In this document: positions 41,090 through 52,393 of the stretch, piece after piece
Position numbering within the stretch: the stretch's first letter is position 1
How the letters are laid out: the number at the start of each line of letters is the position of its first letter
Assembly: GCA_037903355.1 (NCBI GenBank)
Contig: JBAJFE010000026.1
Span: 6,014,001 to 6,078,000, forward strand
Length of the DNA stretch: 64,000 bases
DNA from: Trichuris trichiura
Lineage: Eukaryota; Nematoda; Enoplea; Trichinellida; Trichuridae
Direction: 5' to 3'
Translations under genes and position numbers: made by a program
The notes under the pieces: model-generated
Seen by the model: only the letters and a program-made list of their open reading frames with translations
Database searches by the model: none
What the model was told of the DNA's origin: nothing

Positions 41090-44000
41090 TCAGTAAAATA
41101 TGGATCTCAGTTTTGGAAAGTAGACTGTCCCGAAATTCTTCGTAGTAATACTTTCTATGCGATCTCTATCAATCATGTAGTCAATATCCATCCGCGTAAG
41201 GGAAGCTTCGCTGCCCTCGCTCCTAAGCCTGTCATTCACGAGTGACGTCAGTATCTGAAGGGAAAAGGCTGAAATTAATCGCGTTTGGACTGAAGGCGCT
41301 ACGCGTAATGAAAAGTCGTGAGAAACATACCTCTAAGCATTTGTTTGCAAGAGCACGCATTTCAACTTCTTCCGGCTCGCCAAATTGGAAAAGGTACCCT
41401 AAGATAAAAAGTTCGTGTTCACTTTGCGCTAATGGATTTGCACATTGCTTTCCCGTACCCTTTTCCATTTTCTTCATGACGTGTGATGACACTTCTAACA
41501 AGCCGTAGAAGCGCATCATTTGTACGACTCGATTAGTAGTCGCTATTGAAAAGCCGCTGGGAATATCAAAAGCGGCTGTGTCGTTGAACTCCTTCAAGAT
41601 GCGGCTCACGCCAACAATCAGCATCTGTGCTTTCATCAGAAACGAGACTATAATAAAAATGATTGAATATTTGATAGGGAAATGGTAATTGTACTTTTGT
41701 GCCCGACGTATTCAGTATGGTCTCGATAACAGGGAAAGTTTTCCAGTACCAGAGACAATAGCTTTAACGGATCGCTTTCCGACTTCAAAACGCAGTTGTA
41801 GAATTCGCCGTCAAACTTCTGAACTGACAAAGGCTGTTGACGCACCGAAGAAAACCATCAATGATACAGCGGATAGTACCTCAAGCAGAACAGTTGAAAC
41901 TTCTCTCATACAATTCCAACGCTCCTCCATCATAGGAGGTTCTGCGGAATTACGACTCCTGATCATAAATCTGAACACGCTGAAGGGCATTATACTCCAT
42001 GCCATCGCATTCACAGCACATCCGCACTGAAACAAAATTCAACTTGAAAATAATGCACAGTGGATGCGTCCACTTTGATAGTCAACAACACAAGTTTTCA
42101 CAAGTTTGTCTAGACAGCTGTTGGCAACGACTATTGCATACTTCAATAATAGTCTATTGGTACACATGGTCCAACCTGCATACCTTTACTCATATATGCG
42201 GTATACGAGCGGACGCAAAGGTATATCGCATATGTGTGCATACGTTTAACCTTAGAACCCACGCCATATACTGTCTTTCGTCAGCTGAAGGCATTCGAAT
42301 TCTCCTATTCAACTTTACCCTCGTTGACAGCTTCAAACTGCTTTCATGTATATGTACGCGCTTGTTCATTATGTCGCGTTGTATAGCGCACTTCAACCAG
42401 TTAAGAGCTTTTTCAAATATATGTGGCTTATACAGTAAAACCTCCCTAATCCGAATCCTTCTCTAATCAGAACTCGTGGAAGAGAACAATAGAACGACCG
42501 TATGCATTAAAGATAATTAGGCTGTTTGCGCGAAACTGGCAGTCTCTTGGCGGCAACGACTATAAGGGCAGTAAACAACTTGCGAACGGTCCTTTCGGTA
42601 TACGTTAACAAAGGCGCAGGCCATCCACAGTTCTGCTGAGCCAATTTCGACCAATAAGTTGACTGCAGCAAGGCATCTCGAGACCTAGGCTTCCCCAAAT
42701 AAACAGAATTGTGGATCAATGACCTGGTATTTTTCAGTTGTATAAAACTACAATCCTTTCACATATAACGCAATAATCAGCCGCTAACTCGATTTATTTT
42801 TGAGTCAACAGAGCCGGCCGGCAATTATGAATATGGAAAAATAAGTTCATGCCAACTATTTCCATGTCGCTTCGCGGTACTGCATCCACATCATTTGAGA
42901 AACTGGTTTCTGCTGGTCAGTCGTTTTTCTTGATCAGACGGACTTCGCCGTCCTTGCAAGCTAAATTCCCGCTTGCAGAGACTGAAATCGCGCTGTGGAC
43001 GCCAGGAACATTCACCTAAAATTGCATTACCAACTTTTCTGTGGCCTACTGTAAGCCTCCTCCTTAATCCGAACTACCACCCGCCCCGACGCGTTCGGAT
43101 TAAGGAGGTTTCACTAGATTTTAGCCCCGCAGCTTTCCAACAAAATTAATGTAAAAAAACTGAAAATGGAACCACTGCATTGAGTTGCAGAAGAGATAAA
43201 ATGCGCTTGCTCAGTCTTCTGCATTTGAAACACAGCGAAAAGCTTGACTCGCGCACATTCCAGGAGCAGAAGGAATGCTTTGAAAGCCGTACAGGTGGAG
43301 GAAAGAACTGCTGAGAGTTTCTGGCGTAATGGAACTTACACTAACGGCATCTGCACAAGCTAAACGTGCATCACAATGCAGAGTCTTGCTCATTATCATC
43401 TAGGATACTTTTCGAAGATATAGTTTCTTCGTACGGGACCGTATAATTTCATTGGGTTGCTTCTTTTTTATACGGATTTTTGAGTCCCGAGTCAACGGGA
43501 CTCAAAAATCCGTATAAAAAAGAAGCAACTCAATAGGATACTTTTCCAGGGAAAGCTCATAAGCTCTTGACATTCAACGCAGCTACGGTTGTGGCGTTAG
43601 GGTCATTGCTTGGGGAAAATTCATTAACAATACACATTACTGTGCACTGCCCTGGAGTTACAACGAGCGCATAGAAAGGAAAATGCTTTTCTCGATGTAT
43701 CGAAGAAATTGAGCAACTGTGCGGCACTGAAGAAGTATCTCGAAAATTACTCATTACCTGATCGTTTCTTTAATCTCTCTAGAACAGTGTTCCCCAACCT
43801 TTTTGGAGCCAGGGCCCCCTTTCGCGACCTTCAACTTGCCGGGGCCCCCTGTCCTTCTCCCCAATGTAATTCTCCTGCTTCTGTTATCCTCAGGTGCGCC
43901 TCCTGTGGTTACGTTTCACCTGAAACAGGTTGCAGAATGTAGAACTGACTTCGCTGACTACCGTGTATGCCAAAGAAAAAACACTTATGCCTGGTCGTCA

Positions 44001-45411
44001 TTAAAAACCTTGTTAACCTGCGGATCTTGTCAGCCGCAAGTAGGACCCCATCTTTTGCGCTGTGAAAGTTGAGTGTGCCATCAATGGCTGGAAAACTTGG
44101 CGATGCGAAGTCAACGCTGAATTTTTTTTCTACACTAGAGCGAAATGGTTAGTAAGGAAGCTGGCTGCCATATATGATGGAAGCTCCTTAACGATATTCG
44201 AAGCCGTTAACGTCTTTAATTCTTTAGTTGGCACTGAAAGCGTTCTTTTCGTATTACTGGACTTAAGCCGGCTAATTGCAGATCAGGGAACCTTCTGAGT
44301 ACAAGCGCCGCAATGGGTTTCCTCTTCCTCAGTTTTTTGGGCTGTTAGCAATGGTAGCGCAATATGTAAGTCAGGTTGCGATGCTGTTCTTAGGGCTGCG
44401 TAACACTGAATCTAAATTCAGTATTTCCTCGGAGCAAGACGACAGTCGCTTGATCTCACCTCCGTTCGACGACTGGATATGGTGCAATGCTAATAATTTA
44501 TCCACGTCCGGCTCGATAGTCGTCAGGAGTAATCTCAGGTCGCCTCGCCTCACTATCCTGAACGGCAGGATCACTCTCGTCCTGCGGCACCGACTATCAG
44601 GGACCCCCTGAGACCCGCTAAGCTCCCAGGGACCCCCTAAATCCCTAATTCTTCCCAGAGACCCCGTTGGGAATCACTGCAATGACGTTTTCTTAGCCCC
44701 TCTGACATAATATCCTACGCTGGATTAATTCGCCTTCAAAGCTTTTTGTAAGATAAATGCCACAACAGAAATTCGTCCTAAAAAGTCATATGTACTCCCT
44801 AATCGATTTCACTGTACGTTTGGCGCTAAATAGAGAGAAACTTTTCTTCAGGAAAAACTAGATATCTAGAAAAGTAAATGAAACAAATTTACCCGTAAAA
44901 GATCGTTAAAGCAAACCATTAAGGCTTTTGCGCCCTTCCAGGAGTGTCCATGCGGATCTTTGATATAGTATTTACGGATGCCGGGCAAGAAAGGGCGCCA
45001 AAAGGAGAAGGACATTGAACAGACGATAAACCATCTGCGGCATACACACTGTTTCAAGACGTACTCAACATATAGCTTACCGATTGAGAGATTGGCGCAA
45101 CGGCAACTCCACGTCATTGAATACATGAAGCGGCAAGCCGAATGGTTTTCGAGGATCGTCACGTAGCCATCCTTGCTTGAACTTACTGACTAACTAAAAA
45201 CATTTTTGTATTGATCTCCTTGCTCCGAGCGGCATATACTTTTCTCAAAAAAACATACTTTGTCGGCAACTGCATCAAACTTGTGCATGCACAGCTCGGC
45301 ATGCCTAGCCGCCTCTGCCACGATCCATGTTGAACATTCGGGATCCAAAATTCCATTATTGGTCAAATAATCACAATCCCACTTCTTATAGTTTCTAGCA
45401 ATGCGAGCCAT
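41090..45411 (-). CDS. QNG1: Queuosine 5'-phosphate N-glycosylase (queuosine salvage, DUF2419)
   Basis: This family (human C9orf64/QNG1) frees queuine from queuosine 5'-phosphate so that eukaryotes, which cannot make it, can recycle it into tRNA. Seven minus-strand exons join in frame: 45240-45411, 45081-45189, 44893-45034, 41880-42026, 41695-41818, 41331-41647, 41090-41254; total 1176 bp, 391 aa (human 341). Matching blocks include LDPECSTWIVAEAARHA (N terminus), RWFIVCSMSFSFW (human NWVFVTDTLNFSFW), PPMMEERWNC, KFDGEFYNCVLKSES, LENFPCYRD, KAQMLIV and FGEPEEVEMRALANKC, and a C-terminal RSIFY. Introns are mostly 45-80 bp, except a 2.87-kb one (42027-44892) filled with mobile DNA. Exons 1-2 are the least certain. 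An upstream in-frame ATG at 45465 is possible. Confidence 0.88.
42433..43116 (+). mobile_element. Pogo-like non-autonomous DNA element, copy C
   Basis: The left end CAGTAAAACCTCCCTAATCC follows TA. The right end GGATTAAGGAGGTTTCACTA is mutated at the last base. About 684 bp, in the large intron of QNG1, same orientation as A and B. Confidence 0.87.
43451..43534. repeat. Near-perfect hairpin (39-bp arms) in a QNG1 intron
   Basis: Arms 43451-43489 and 43496-43534 are reverse complements with one mismatch around a 6-bp loop (AGTCAA). The arm includes TATACGGATTTTTGAGTCCCG. No element ends or target duplication flank it. Confidence 0.9.
43795..44679 (+). mobile_element. hAT-like non-autonomous element
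   Basis: Starts CAGTGTTCCCCAACC and ends with the near-complement GTTGGGAATCACTG, a terminus style common in hAT elements. 885 bp, no transposase. The right half has several CAGGGACCCCC-type repeats. I could not find an 8-bp target duplication, so the exact ends or the integrity are uncertain. Confidence 0.6.
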
Positions 45412-46441
45412 TGAGATTAAACGTCTTCTAAGCGACACCCGCAAACACCCACACTCTTTAAGCAAGAGTCAACCGGACATCAGGTACAAACGGCATGGTC
45501 ATACTGTAGCGATTCCTGGGAGCACAACTTAAATTAGCACCTAAGAGCGCAGCACAGCAGAAATGTTGATCGGCATATTTTATTAAGCATACTTTTCTGA
45601 GTGCAGTACTTCTGACTGCGCGTAACTTTGCTGCACAGCACTTTATCGCGTATCATTTTTTTGCCGCTCCATTTTACAGTGATTTTAGTTCGCTGCATTG
45701 TTTAGGTATTTAATCTTGAAAAGATTGATTAATCGCGAACTAGAGTGAACAAACAGTAAGCTCAGAAGAAGTATCATCGCCAGACCATGGGCTATCAAGG
45801 AAGCTAAGCGAATCGAAGTAAACCAACGGCGACGAATCAAAGCTCTCAACTTTTTCATTGTCCACCACAGCGCAGACAAGTTCTGAAGTGCGAAAATAAA
45901 AAAAGATCAACGGTGGAAATCCTCCTTCGACGGAATAAGCTACCCAACCTATGCTGGAGTATGTTTCATCGCTGGACGAATTCTAGCATCAGTGCTATAA
46001 GTAATTCAAAGCGTCTATGGTTACGCTGCTAAAGTTTATGACTTGTGACAGAGCAAACGTTTTTTCAAGACGGTTGCACTTAGGGCTACCTAATCTCGTT
46101 GCAACTTTTGCAATGGGCGACAGGCAATACGGCTCACGTAACCTGAAAACTCTTAATGCAAAACTTCGTTAAGTTCTTATTCATCAATCGCAGTTGTCAT
46201 ACAGCAGTTTTAGGTTGTTAAGGTGATGATGTGATACAATCTGCGCTTCGTGGTTTTTCTTGCGGAAATTTAGCCGTAACTCTTTGAATAGATTGTACTA
46301 TGTATTTAAAGTTTGAAACTGCTTGTCTTGCTACCTGTTCTAATTTTGTGAGAAAGTAATTTACAAAATTTACGCTAGCTTCAAATACTCGAAATGTTTT
46401 GTATTAAGTTAGGCTATTTCAGGGTTTTGCCGTCGTTCTTC
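45412..46441. other. Intergenic, no gene recognised
   Basis: Lies between two divergently oriented genes (QNG1 minus, the next gene plus), so it probably holds both promoters. No motif stands out. Confidence 0.45.
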
Positions 46442-47660
46442 ATGTCGGACGTGTGCAGACGCCTAGTTTTTGCAGACCATTTTGCCGACGAGTCTTCCGT
46501 TTCGCCGCAGTGGATTTCCTACGATGAACTGCTGGTTTCGTTTGAAAGTTCCTTTAACATTTTTGTTAGGTGAAATTGTTCTCTTGATTGTTGCTTGCAA
46601 TTGGCATTCGTGCAGACGTTCGACCCTTTTGGCCTGGTTGAGGAGCAGGAAATACTTCCCGTTATGACATGCTTTTACGCTTTCAACCGCGACCATTTCA
46701 AGGCATTGATGGATATCGTTAAGGAAATAGTCGGCGCGAACTTGGAAAACTACATATTCACAGCTTCTCTTATGGTGTCCGCGGAAAACTATTGTAAGTT
46801 ATTCCCGCTTTCTCCTCTTGTTCAATTTGTATCAAAATCAGACTTGATAAGTAAGTAATGTCTAAAATGCTATTTGAAATCTGGCATTGCAGTCATCATC
46901 ATTTCCTGATGGGCTCTTTTGCAGTTATCTTTAAGAGCTTGTTGGGCGATTCTATTTTTTCATCCTTCTTGAAAGGCGGCAAGCCTGCTGCCGCCTTTGA
47001 TGAGGTTTACGCCGACGCAGTTTCTGAATCAATGTGGTAGGATTGATCATTCGTTTTGGGTTGCTCAAAAAGTTCGTCTTCCTTGTAGTACATTGCTTGC
47101 TGTTAAGTCGGAGGACGGCCAAATGCATATATATGTTCGCGATACTGATTGGGAGCATTGTTTGCAACTTTCGGACATGCTGGTTACATATTTGAAAGCG
47201 AACTGCGAAATGCCAACCTTGGCAGATGTTCTTGCTGCCTTGTCGACACAGAACGGAAATAATGGTTCGGTTGACGAAGCCATCGTCATACTTCGATTGT
47301 GCTTGCGACTGGCTACTAAAGGTGAATAAAGAATGCATATATTTCTCCTGAGTGCACGCATGCTTTTCAGTCTGGCACTGGACTAACATGAAAATGAATT
47401 GCTCAAGGATAGCAATTGCTATCCAGTGTAATGGCGACGTAGTATTTTGGAAATTTACCAATACTGATGAGTATGATTATTTGACTTTCCTCTAGCTATA
47501 ACTAATGTTTGTTAAGTGCTATATTGAATACTAGATGCTTCGTAAATGTTGGAAATTGCTTTCTTGTTCCATATTCAAGTTTGACGCCCATATCTTTTCT
47601 TTAGAAATACCCAAGTGGCTTTTCAGGGATAGATGAGCGGTTATTGAAAAGAGCGCTGAG
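46442..47660 (+). CDS. Unidentified multi-exon gene (partial model)
   Basis: Five exons join in frame with 50-310-bp introns: 46442-46564, 46616-46793, 46925-47036, 47089-47321 and, tentatively, 47628-47660. The visible product (about 226 aa) is mixed helix with no motif I can name. Notable stretches are PQWISYDELLVSFESSFN, DPFGLVEEQEILPVMTCF, YVRDTDWEHCLQLSDML and a C-terminal LRLCLRLATKGIDERLLKRAL. The start ATG is a choice, and upstream exons are possible. The gene appears to continue past the LTR element at 47771-50283, which would then be intronic; a segment at 50937-51110 after a good acceptor is one candidate further exon. Function unknown. Confidence 0.55.
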
Positions 47661-47770
47661 TAAGGTGAACTAGTGGTATTCTAGCTTATGGAATGCTCTT
47701 GTTTCGCCATCACGTATCATTTCAATGATCAACCTCACACTTTCCCATTAGCGATGTCGTGTCTTAGCTT

Positions 47771-48096
47771 TGCTGCTGACAACACACTCTGAGACATACC
47801 AATAACCGTTTATTGAGTATAAGTTATCACGCGGAGTACAGACGTTAGAGACGAGAAACCCAGACAGAGACTGCCAGACGGGGTGAACAGTCTCCATAAA
47901 TAGCTACAAGGGGAGGTGAGTGGGTCAGCTCTTTCACAGGATTAACAGAAACCGACTCAAGCATGCAAAGGGGATTAATGGAGCGGTCACGACCGCTGAG
48001 TGCGTTCATGTGCGTAAGGAATGCATGCAGGTGTGAAGTGATGAGGCAAATGTGCGTGCTAGGAAATAAGGCGGCGGTATCTTCAAATACATAACA
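47771..48096 (-). repeat. 3' LTR of the deleted Gypsy-type element
   Basis: 326 bp. On the plus strand it begins TGCTGCTGACAAC and ends ATACATAACA. It contains a TTTATTGAGTATAAG block and a CATAAATAGC element near its middle. Confidence 0.88.
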
Positions 48097-48106
48097 CCCC
48101 TTTTCC

Positions 48107-48697
48107 CTAGCAAAGGTAACTATCGAGATACCCTGGGCGAATTCTTCGCCTTTGTGTGCGACAAGTATTTTCTGCCGTGCAAGGTTCACTATCGTCGGAA
48201 GGAACACTTGCGGTAGGCACGGCAGCTGGAATATCGTGTGATCTGTTTTTCATCTGATCCACGTGTCGGCGGACCTTTCTTGCGTCCGCTGTAATTGCCT
48301 CATATGAAACAGGCCCTGTTTGGGCCGTTACTTCGGCTGGAATCCAAGCGGAAGTTGAATCGTAACTTCTTATAAACACAGGATCTCCCGCTTGGAAGGT
48401 CCTTGCGTTTCTGCCAGTAATGGCTCCAACGGCATCCTGTTTAAGTTGCCTTTCCGTCCAAATATCTGGGTGAAGTCTGTCGTCTTCGATAAGTGGACGG
48501 ATAGCTAGTGGAACATTTCTCGCCTTGAAACGTTTCGGCGGAACGTTAGGATCAAGTGGCAAAGAATTTCCGGGCCAGTGTAGCTTCCCAGTGTTTCTGA
48601 AAAGACATCCTGGAACTCCCTGAGGACGTTCGTAACGGTACAGCTCTCCGAAACTTGGCTGACCCCTGAGATGCTCAGTCCAAGTGATGGAAACCAT
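48107..48697 (-). pseudogene. Remnant of Pol: RT start fused to integrase end
   Basis: In this frame, from about 48575 downward, an RT-N-terminal stretch (LPLDPNVPPKRFKARNVPLA) runs into IEDDRLHPDIW and then an integrase-tail-like segment (AGDPVFIRSYDSTSAW). The joint near 48480-48495 marks the deletion. The upstream part of this frame is a shadow of gag-protease, so a frame change near 48575 separates it from the gag ORF. Confidence 0.75.
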
Positions 48698-49845
48698 TCT
48701 AGTCCCAGCAGGCTTTCACGATTGCCCTTGCTGACTAGTAGTCGGAGTGTTCCATGCTTATGCTTGAAAGTCACGTTAACCTTGCAGAATCCCAGTAGCT
48801 TTATGGGATTTCTCTGGTAGTCGAGGAGCTGTATGTGACCCTTCGTTATGGCTGGTCCACGGCTTGGCCATAACCTCTTATAGGTGTTCGAAGAAATAAG
48901 CGAGAAGTTGGACCCTGAGTCGACTTCCATCGTCAGCGGCTGTCCTTCGACGTTGACGGTGACTCTTATCTTCTTCGGGGTGTCGGTAGAAGGAAGTATG
49001 TTGTGGATGTGGCTCTCCGTGTATACTTCCAGCTCTTCGACTTGGTGAGCAGATGACCCTTTTCTGACGGGCACGTGCTGTGGTTTCTGTTGACCTGAAC
49101 CCTGACTTCTGCAAACCTTGGCGATGTGTCCTTTCTTGTGGCAGAAGTGGCATTCACAGTCTTTGAACTTACAGTTCTCATGTCTGTGCTGACCTCCACA
49201 ACCGGCACAAGTCTTCTTTTGGCCATTGCTTTGTCCGTGAGGTCTAAAAAAGGATCCGTTTCTCTTACCATGTTGCACAAGGTGTGATGAGGAAATGGTT
49301 CCTGTGGAGGTCTTCTGCGCTTGAACCTCCTTGGCCTGGTTAGCAGCTGCTTCGCCTGCTAAGGCCCTCTTGAATGCTTCGTCGAAAGTGAGCGAAGTTT
49401 CAGCCAATAGTCTCCGCTGGATAGCATCATCCCAGAGGCCGCATACGAGCTGGTCCCGGAGGCGCTCCGTAAGCGTCGCCCCAAACTTACAATCTTCAGC
49501 CAGCTGTCTCAGTTCCGTAACATAGGCGCTGATGGTTTCATCTGCTCGCTGAGTTCTCTTATGGAAGAGGAACCGGCTGTAGATCAGTGACGTCTGCGGC
49601 ATGAAGTGACTTTTCATCGTCGCAACAAGCTGGTCGTACGTCTGCGATTTAGGAATTTCAGGAGAGATGATTGACCGCAGGATTGCGTAAGCTTCTTTTC
49701 CAATCACTGTCAGGAAAGTGGCTCTCTTCCTGAGCTCTTTAGTGATATTATTGGCTTCGCAATAACATTCCAGTTGTTCAGCGTAGGCTTCCCAAGAATT
49801 TGGATTCTTGGTGTCGAAAACACCTATGCTGCCTATAGTCGCCAT
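48505..49845 (-). CDS. Gag-protease ORF of the deleted Gypsy-type element
   Basis: 446 codons from ATG 49845. Capsid-like N-terminal half (NSWEAYAEQLECYCEANN, RTQRADETISAYVTELRQL). Two zinc-knuckle-like motifs: an imperfect CAGCGGQHRHENC and a canonical CHFCHKKGHIAKVC. An aspartic protease follows with MEVDSGSNFSLIS near residue 305. The frame ends shortly after the conserved FQDVFSETLG stretch that begins RT in this lineage. The gag resembles that of K02A2.6-type Gypsy elements. An open gag on an internally deleted element suggests either recency or some selection. Confidence 0.85.
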   Translation of the reverse strand: MATIGSIGVFDTKNPNSWEAYAEQLECYCEANNITKELRKRATFLTVIGKEAYAILRSIISPEIPKSQTYDQLVATMKSHFMPQTSLIYSRFLFHKRTQRADETISAYVTELRQLAEDCKFGATLTERLRDQLVCGLWDDAIQRRLLAETSLTFDEAFKRALAGEAAANQAKEVQAQKTSTGTISSSHLVQHGKRNGSFFRPHGQSNGQKKTCAGCGGQHRHENCKFKDCECHFCHKKGHIAKVCRSQGSGQQKPQHVPVRKGSSAHQVEELEVYTESHIHNILPSTDTPKKIRVTVNVEGQPLTMEVDSGSNFSLISSNTYKRLWPSRGPAITKGHIQLLDYQRNPIKLLGFCKVNVTFKHKHGTLRLLVSKGNRESLLGLEWFPSLGLSISGVSQVSESCTVTNVLREFQDVFSETLGSYTGPEILCHLILTFRRNVSRREMFH

Positions 49846-49957
49846 GCTAGCCTGATTGAACTGATGTGGTTGCAAGAGTTGTAGGTTGTCAGTGATGCTA
49901 GTGTCTCCGTCGCTATGGGGATCTCACTGATCGTCGCCAATGTCGGGTCTTATCTTT

Positions 49958-50283
49958 TGCTGCTGACAACACACTCTGAGACATACCAATAACCGTTTAT
50001 TGAGTATAAGTTATCACGCGGAGTACAGACGTTAGAGATGAGAAATCCGGACAGAGACTGCCAGACAGGATGAACAGTCTCCATAAATAGCTACAAGGGG
50101 AAGTGAGTGGGTCGGCTCTTTCACAGGATTAACAGAAACCGACTCAAACATGCAAAGGGGATTAATGGAGCGGTCACGACCGCTGAGTGCGTTCATGTGC
50201 GTAAGGAATGCATGCAGGTGTGAAGTGATGAGGCAAATGTGCGTGCTAGGAAATAAGGCAGCGGTATCTTCAAATACATAACA
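49958..50283 (-). repeat. 5' LTR of the deleted Gypsy-type element
   Basis: Pairs with 47771-48096. Differences are mostly transitions. Confidence 0.88.
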
Positions 50284-51150
50284 AGTGACGATTGAAGAAG
50301 GGCGTTCTCAGAATTCTGATATCGGTAACTCACTGTGCACCGCCTAAGCATTGGTTTTATGAACTTGCAGACGCTGAAGAATGAATATAGGTGGTAGCAC
50401 GGGAAAAGTAACAGTGATATCTCCACTAAATGTCTAATTGTAAAAATCATTTACTTTGATCTTACAGTTTTTGTCGCTCGGGTAAATCTTCTGATTCCGG
50501 TCGCATAATGTGAAAGACTTGAATCGATCCAACGAAGGCGCGCGAACACAAAACGAGATGCCAATTCTTATAAAGCGTAGTAGACGCGTTCCTGGGAGAC
50601 CTCATTTTGCACGATATACCTGAAAAGTATGGAAGATTGGGATTCGACTTGAAGAGCCGAAAACATTTCCAAATGTTCATGATGGCAGGGAAAACTTATA
50701 AATAATGATGTAATAGATAAAGAATGCTACTGAGTTTAAAATATCTGGAGTTTCACTTAAACGCTAAACTGTTTATTTTTCTATTCTAAACGTTGAGTAA
50801 ACTATAGTACAAACAGTTGTGGGTACCTATACGTCGCTGCCCTCCTAACGCACTTTCTTCAGAGGCGTAAAATGAATTCGGGATCCTGTTTTTTGATCCA
50901 TGACTGTTTGTATGTGGTTTTTCAGACGGCAGCTGTTTGGATGGTTGCAAATTTGTTCGGATGCCTTTTATGGCTCTGCTCCTACGCTCCATATCATAGT
51001 CAGTGCCTTTAAAGCCACCGCAGCGGTGCTTAGCCGTCGCGGAAAAGCTTTCGAGTCTTTATCGTCATCCTCTTCTCCTCTTCGATGTTCAATAGGTTGC
51101 CTTAACCCTTAGTGGATTGACGATCGGGTTGAAAATATTTCAGTTCAATA
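50284..51150. other. No gene firmly recognised
   Basis: One exon-like open segment (about 50937-51110, preceded by GTGGTTTTTCAG) may belong to the unidentified gene starting at 46442 or to the next gene. Otherwise AT-rich. Confidence 0.4.
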
Positions 51151-51818
51151 CAGTAAAACCTCCCTAATACGAACGCGTCCGGGCGGGGGATAGTTCGAAT
51201 TACGGAAAAATTCAAATTATGGAGAAGGCTTACAGTAGGCCACAGAAAAGCTGGTAATGCAATTTTAAATGCATGCTCCTCGCGTCTACAGCGTGATGTT
51301 ACTCTCTGCAAACGGTGAATAGCTTAACGAGAGCAGCGAAGTCCGTCTGATCAAGAAAAACGACTGACCAGCAGAAACCAGTTTCTTATATGGTGTAAAC
51401 GCAGTACCGCGAGGCGACATGGAAATAGTTCCCGCGAACTAATTTTGTCATATTCGTAATTGCCGGCCGGCTCTGTTGGCTCAAACATGAATTGAGTTAG
51501 CGGCTGATTATTTCGTTATATGAGAGCATATTGTAGTTTTATACGACTGAAAAACACTAAGTTTTTGATCCACAATTCTGCTTATTTGGGGAAACTTAGG
51601 TCTCGATTGGTTCGACAGAGCCATGGTTGGCCTGTGCGTATGTTAACGTATATCGAAAGGACTGTTGGCAGGTTGTTTACTGCCCTTATAGCTGTTGCCG
51701 CCAAGTGACTGCCCGTTTCGCATAGGTAACGTAATTATCTTTAATGTATACGATCTTTATATTGTTCTCTTCCACAAGTTTGAATCAGAGAGGGATTCGG
51801 ATTAGAGAGGTTTTACTG
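51151..51818 (-). mobile_element. Pogo-like non-autonomous DNA element, copy D
   Basis: 668 bp, flanked by TA, with ends CAGTAAAACCTCCCTAATAC and GGATTAGAGAGGTTTTACTG. Its interior is in reverse orientation relative to copies A-C. No transposase. Confidence 0.88.
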
Positions 51819-52393
51819 TAATAATAATAATCCCAGATTGTTTCACAATGTGAACGCGGCTTTCAAAGCTTGCTATAGGTTGTTCTTACTATCTCAGCAT
51901 CGGAAGCAATGGTGAAATAAGCGGTTCCAAACGGTCTATCAATAGCCATTGTTGTGTTAGGCCCCTCCTACAATTGTAGTTCAGCTTCAACGCTTTTTAC
52001 GTCAGTAGAAAATTTTCAGTTAGCATAAAGGTCACGTATGCGGTTGACAGCTTTATTGCGTGAATTTTGCGATTGCAAGATTTCAAAGCACCTACTATAA
52101 GTATGAATGATACGAAAGATATCGCGAGACGTAGAAGCAACCCAGCTCTACAATGAGGCACCTTTGTGCGCATGAAATAAAGGATGGATCGTTTGTAACA
52201 TGCTAAGCGTGAAAAGTTACTCAATAATAGAAGCACATGTCTTTGTGTTAGCCACTTCCCGGTAGGAACTAACTTTTGCTCGTCCTCCCAGGCGTCATAT
52301 GCCTTCCTAGGACAAAGTGTCTCATTTTATTTTATGCTTCACGCTTAGACCATTTCATTACGTCTATGATGAGTTCCTATGTTGTTGTTGCAG
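51819..52393. other. No gene recognised
   Basis: Probably contains upstream exons of the GTF3C4-like gene that I could not define. Confidence 0.35.

Larger units (their letters stand above)
47771..50283 (-). mobile_element. Internally deleted Gypsy-type LTR element
   Basis: Two 326-bp LTRs (47771-48096, 49958-50283) differ at about nine positions, so this copy is older than the other two LTR elements. The minus-strand interior is only about 1.86 kb: gag, protease, the first residues of RT, then directly the end of the integrase region. RT, RNase H and the integrase core are missing. A purine tract (AAAAGGGG) precedes the 3' LTR. No target duplication was found. It could only move with proteins supplied by a full-length relative. 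Confidence 0.88.

Noticed and set aside
47030..47045. Apparent frameshift/stop in the unidentified gene at 46442-47660
   Set aside because: A 52-bp intron with GTAGGA..CCTTGTAG ends (47037-47088) restores the frame, so no break is needed.
47617..47650. PLE-tail-like GATGAGCGGTTATTGAAAA
   Set aside because: It has a good acceptor before it, a donor after it and a frame matching the preceding exon, so a host exon explains it better than a PLE relic.
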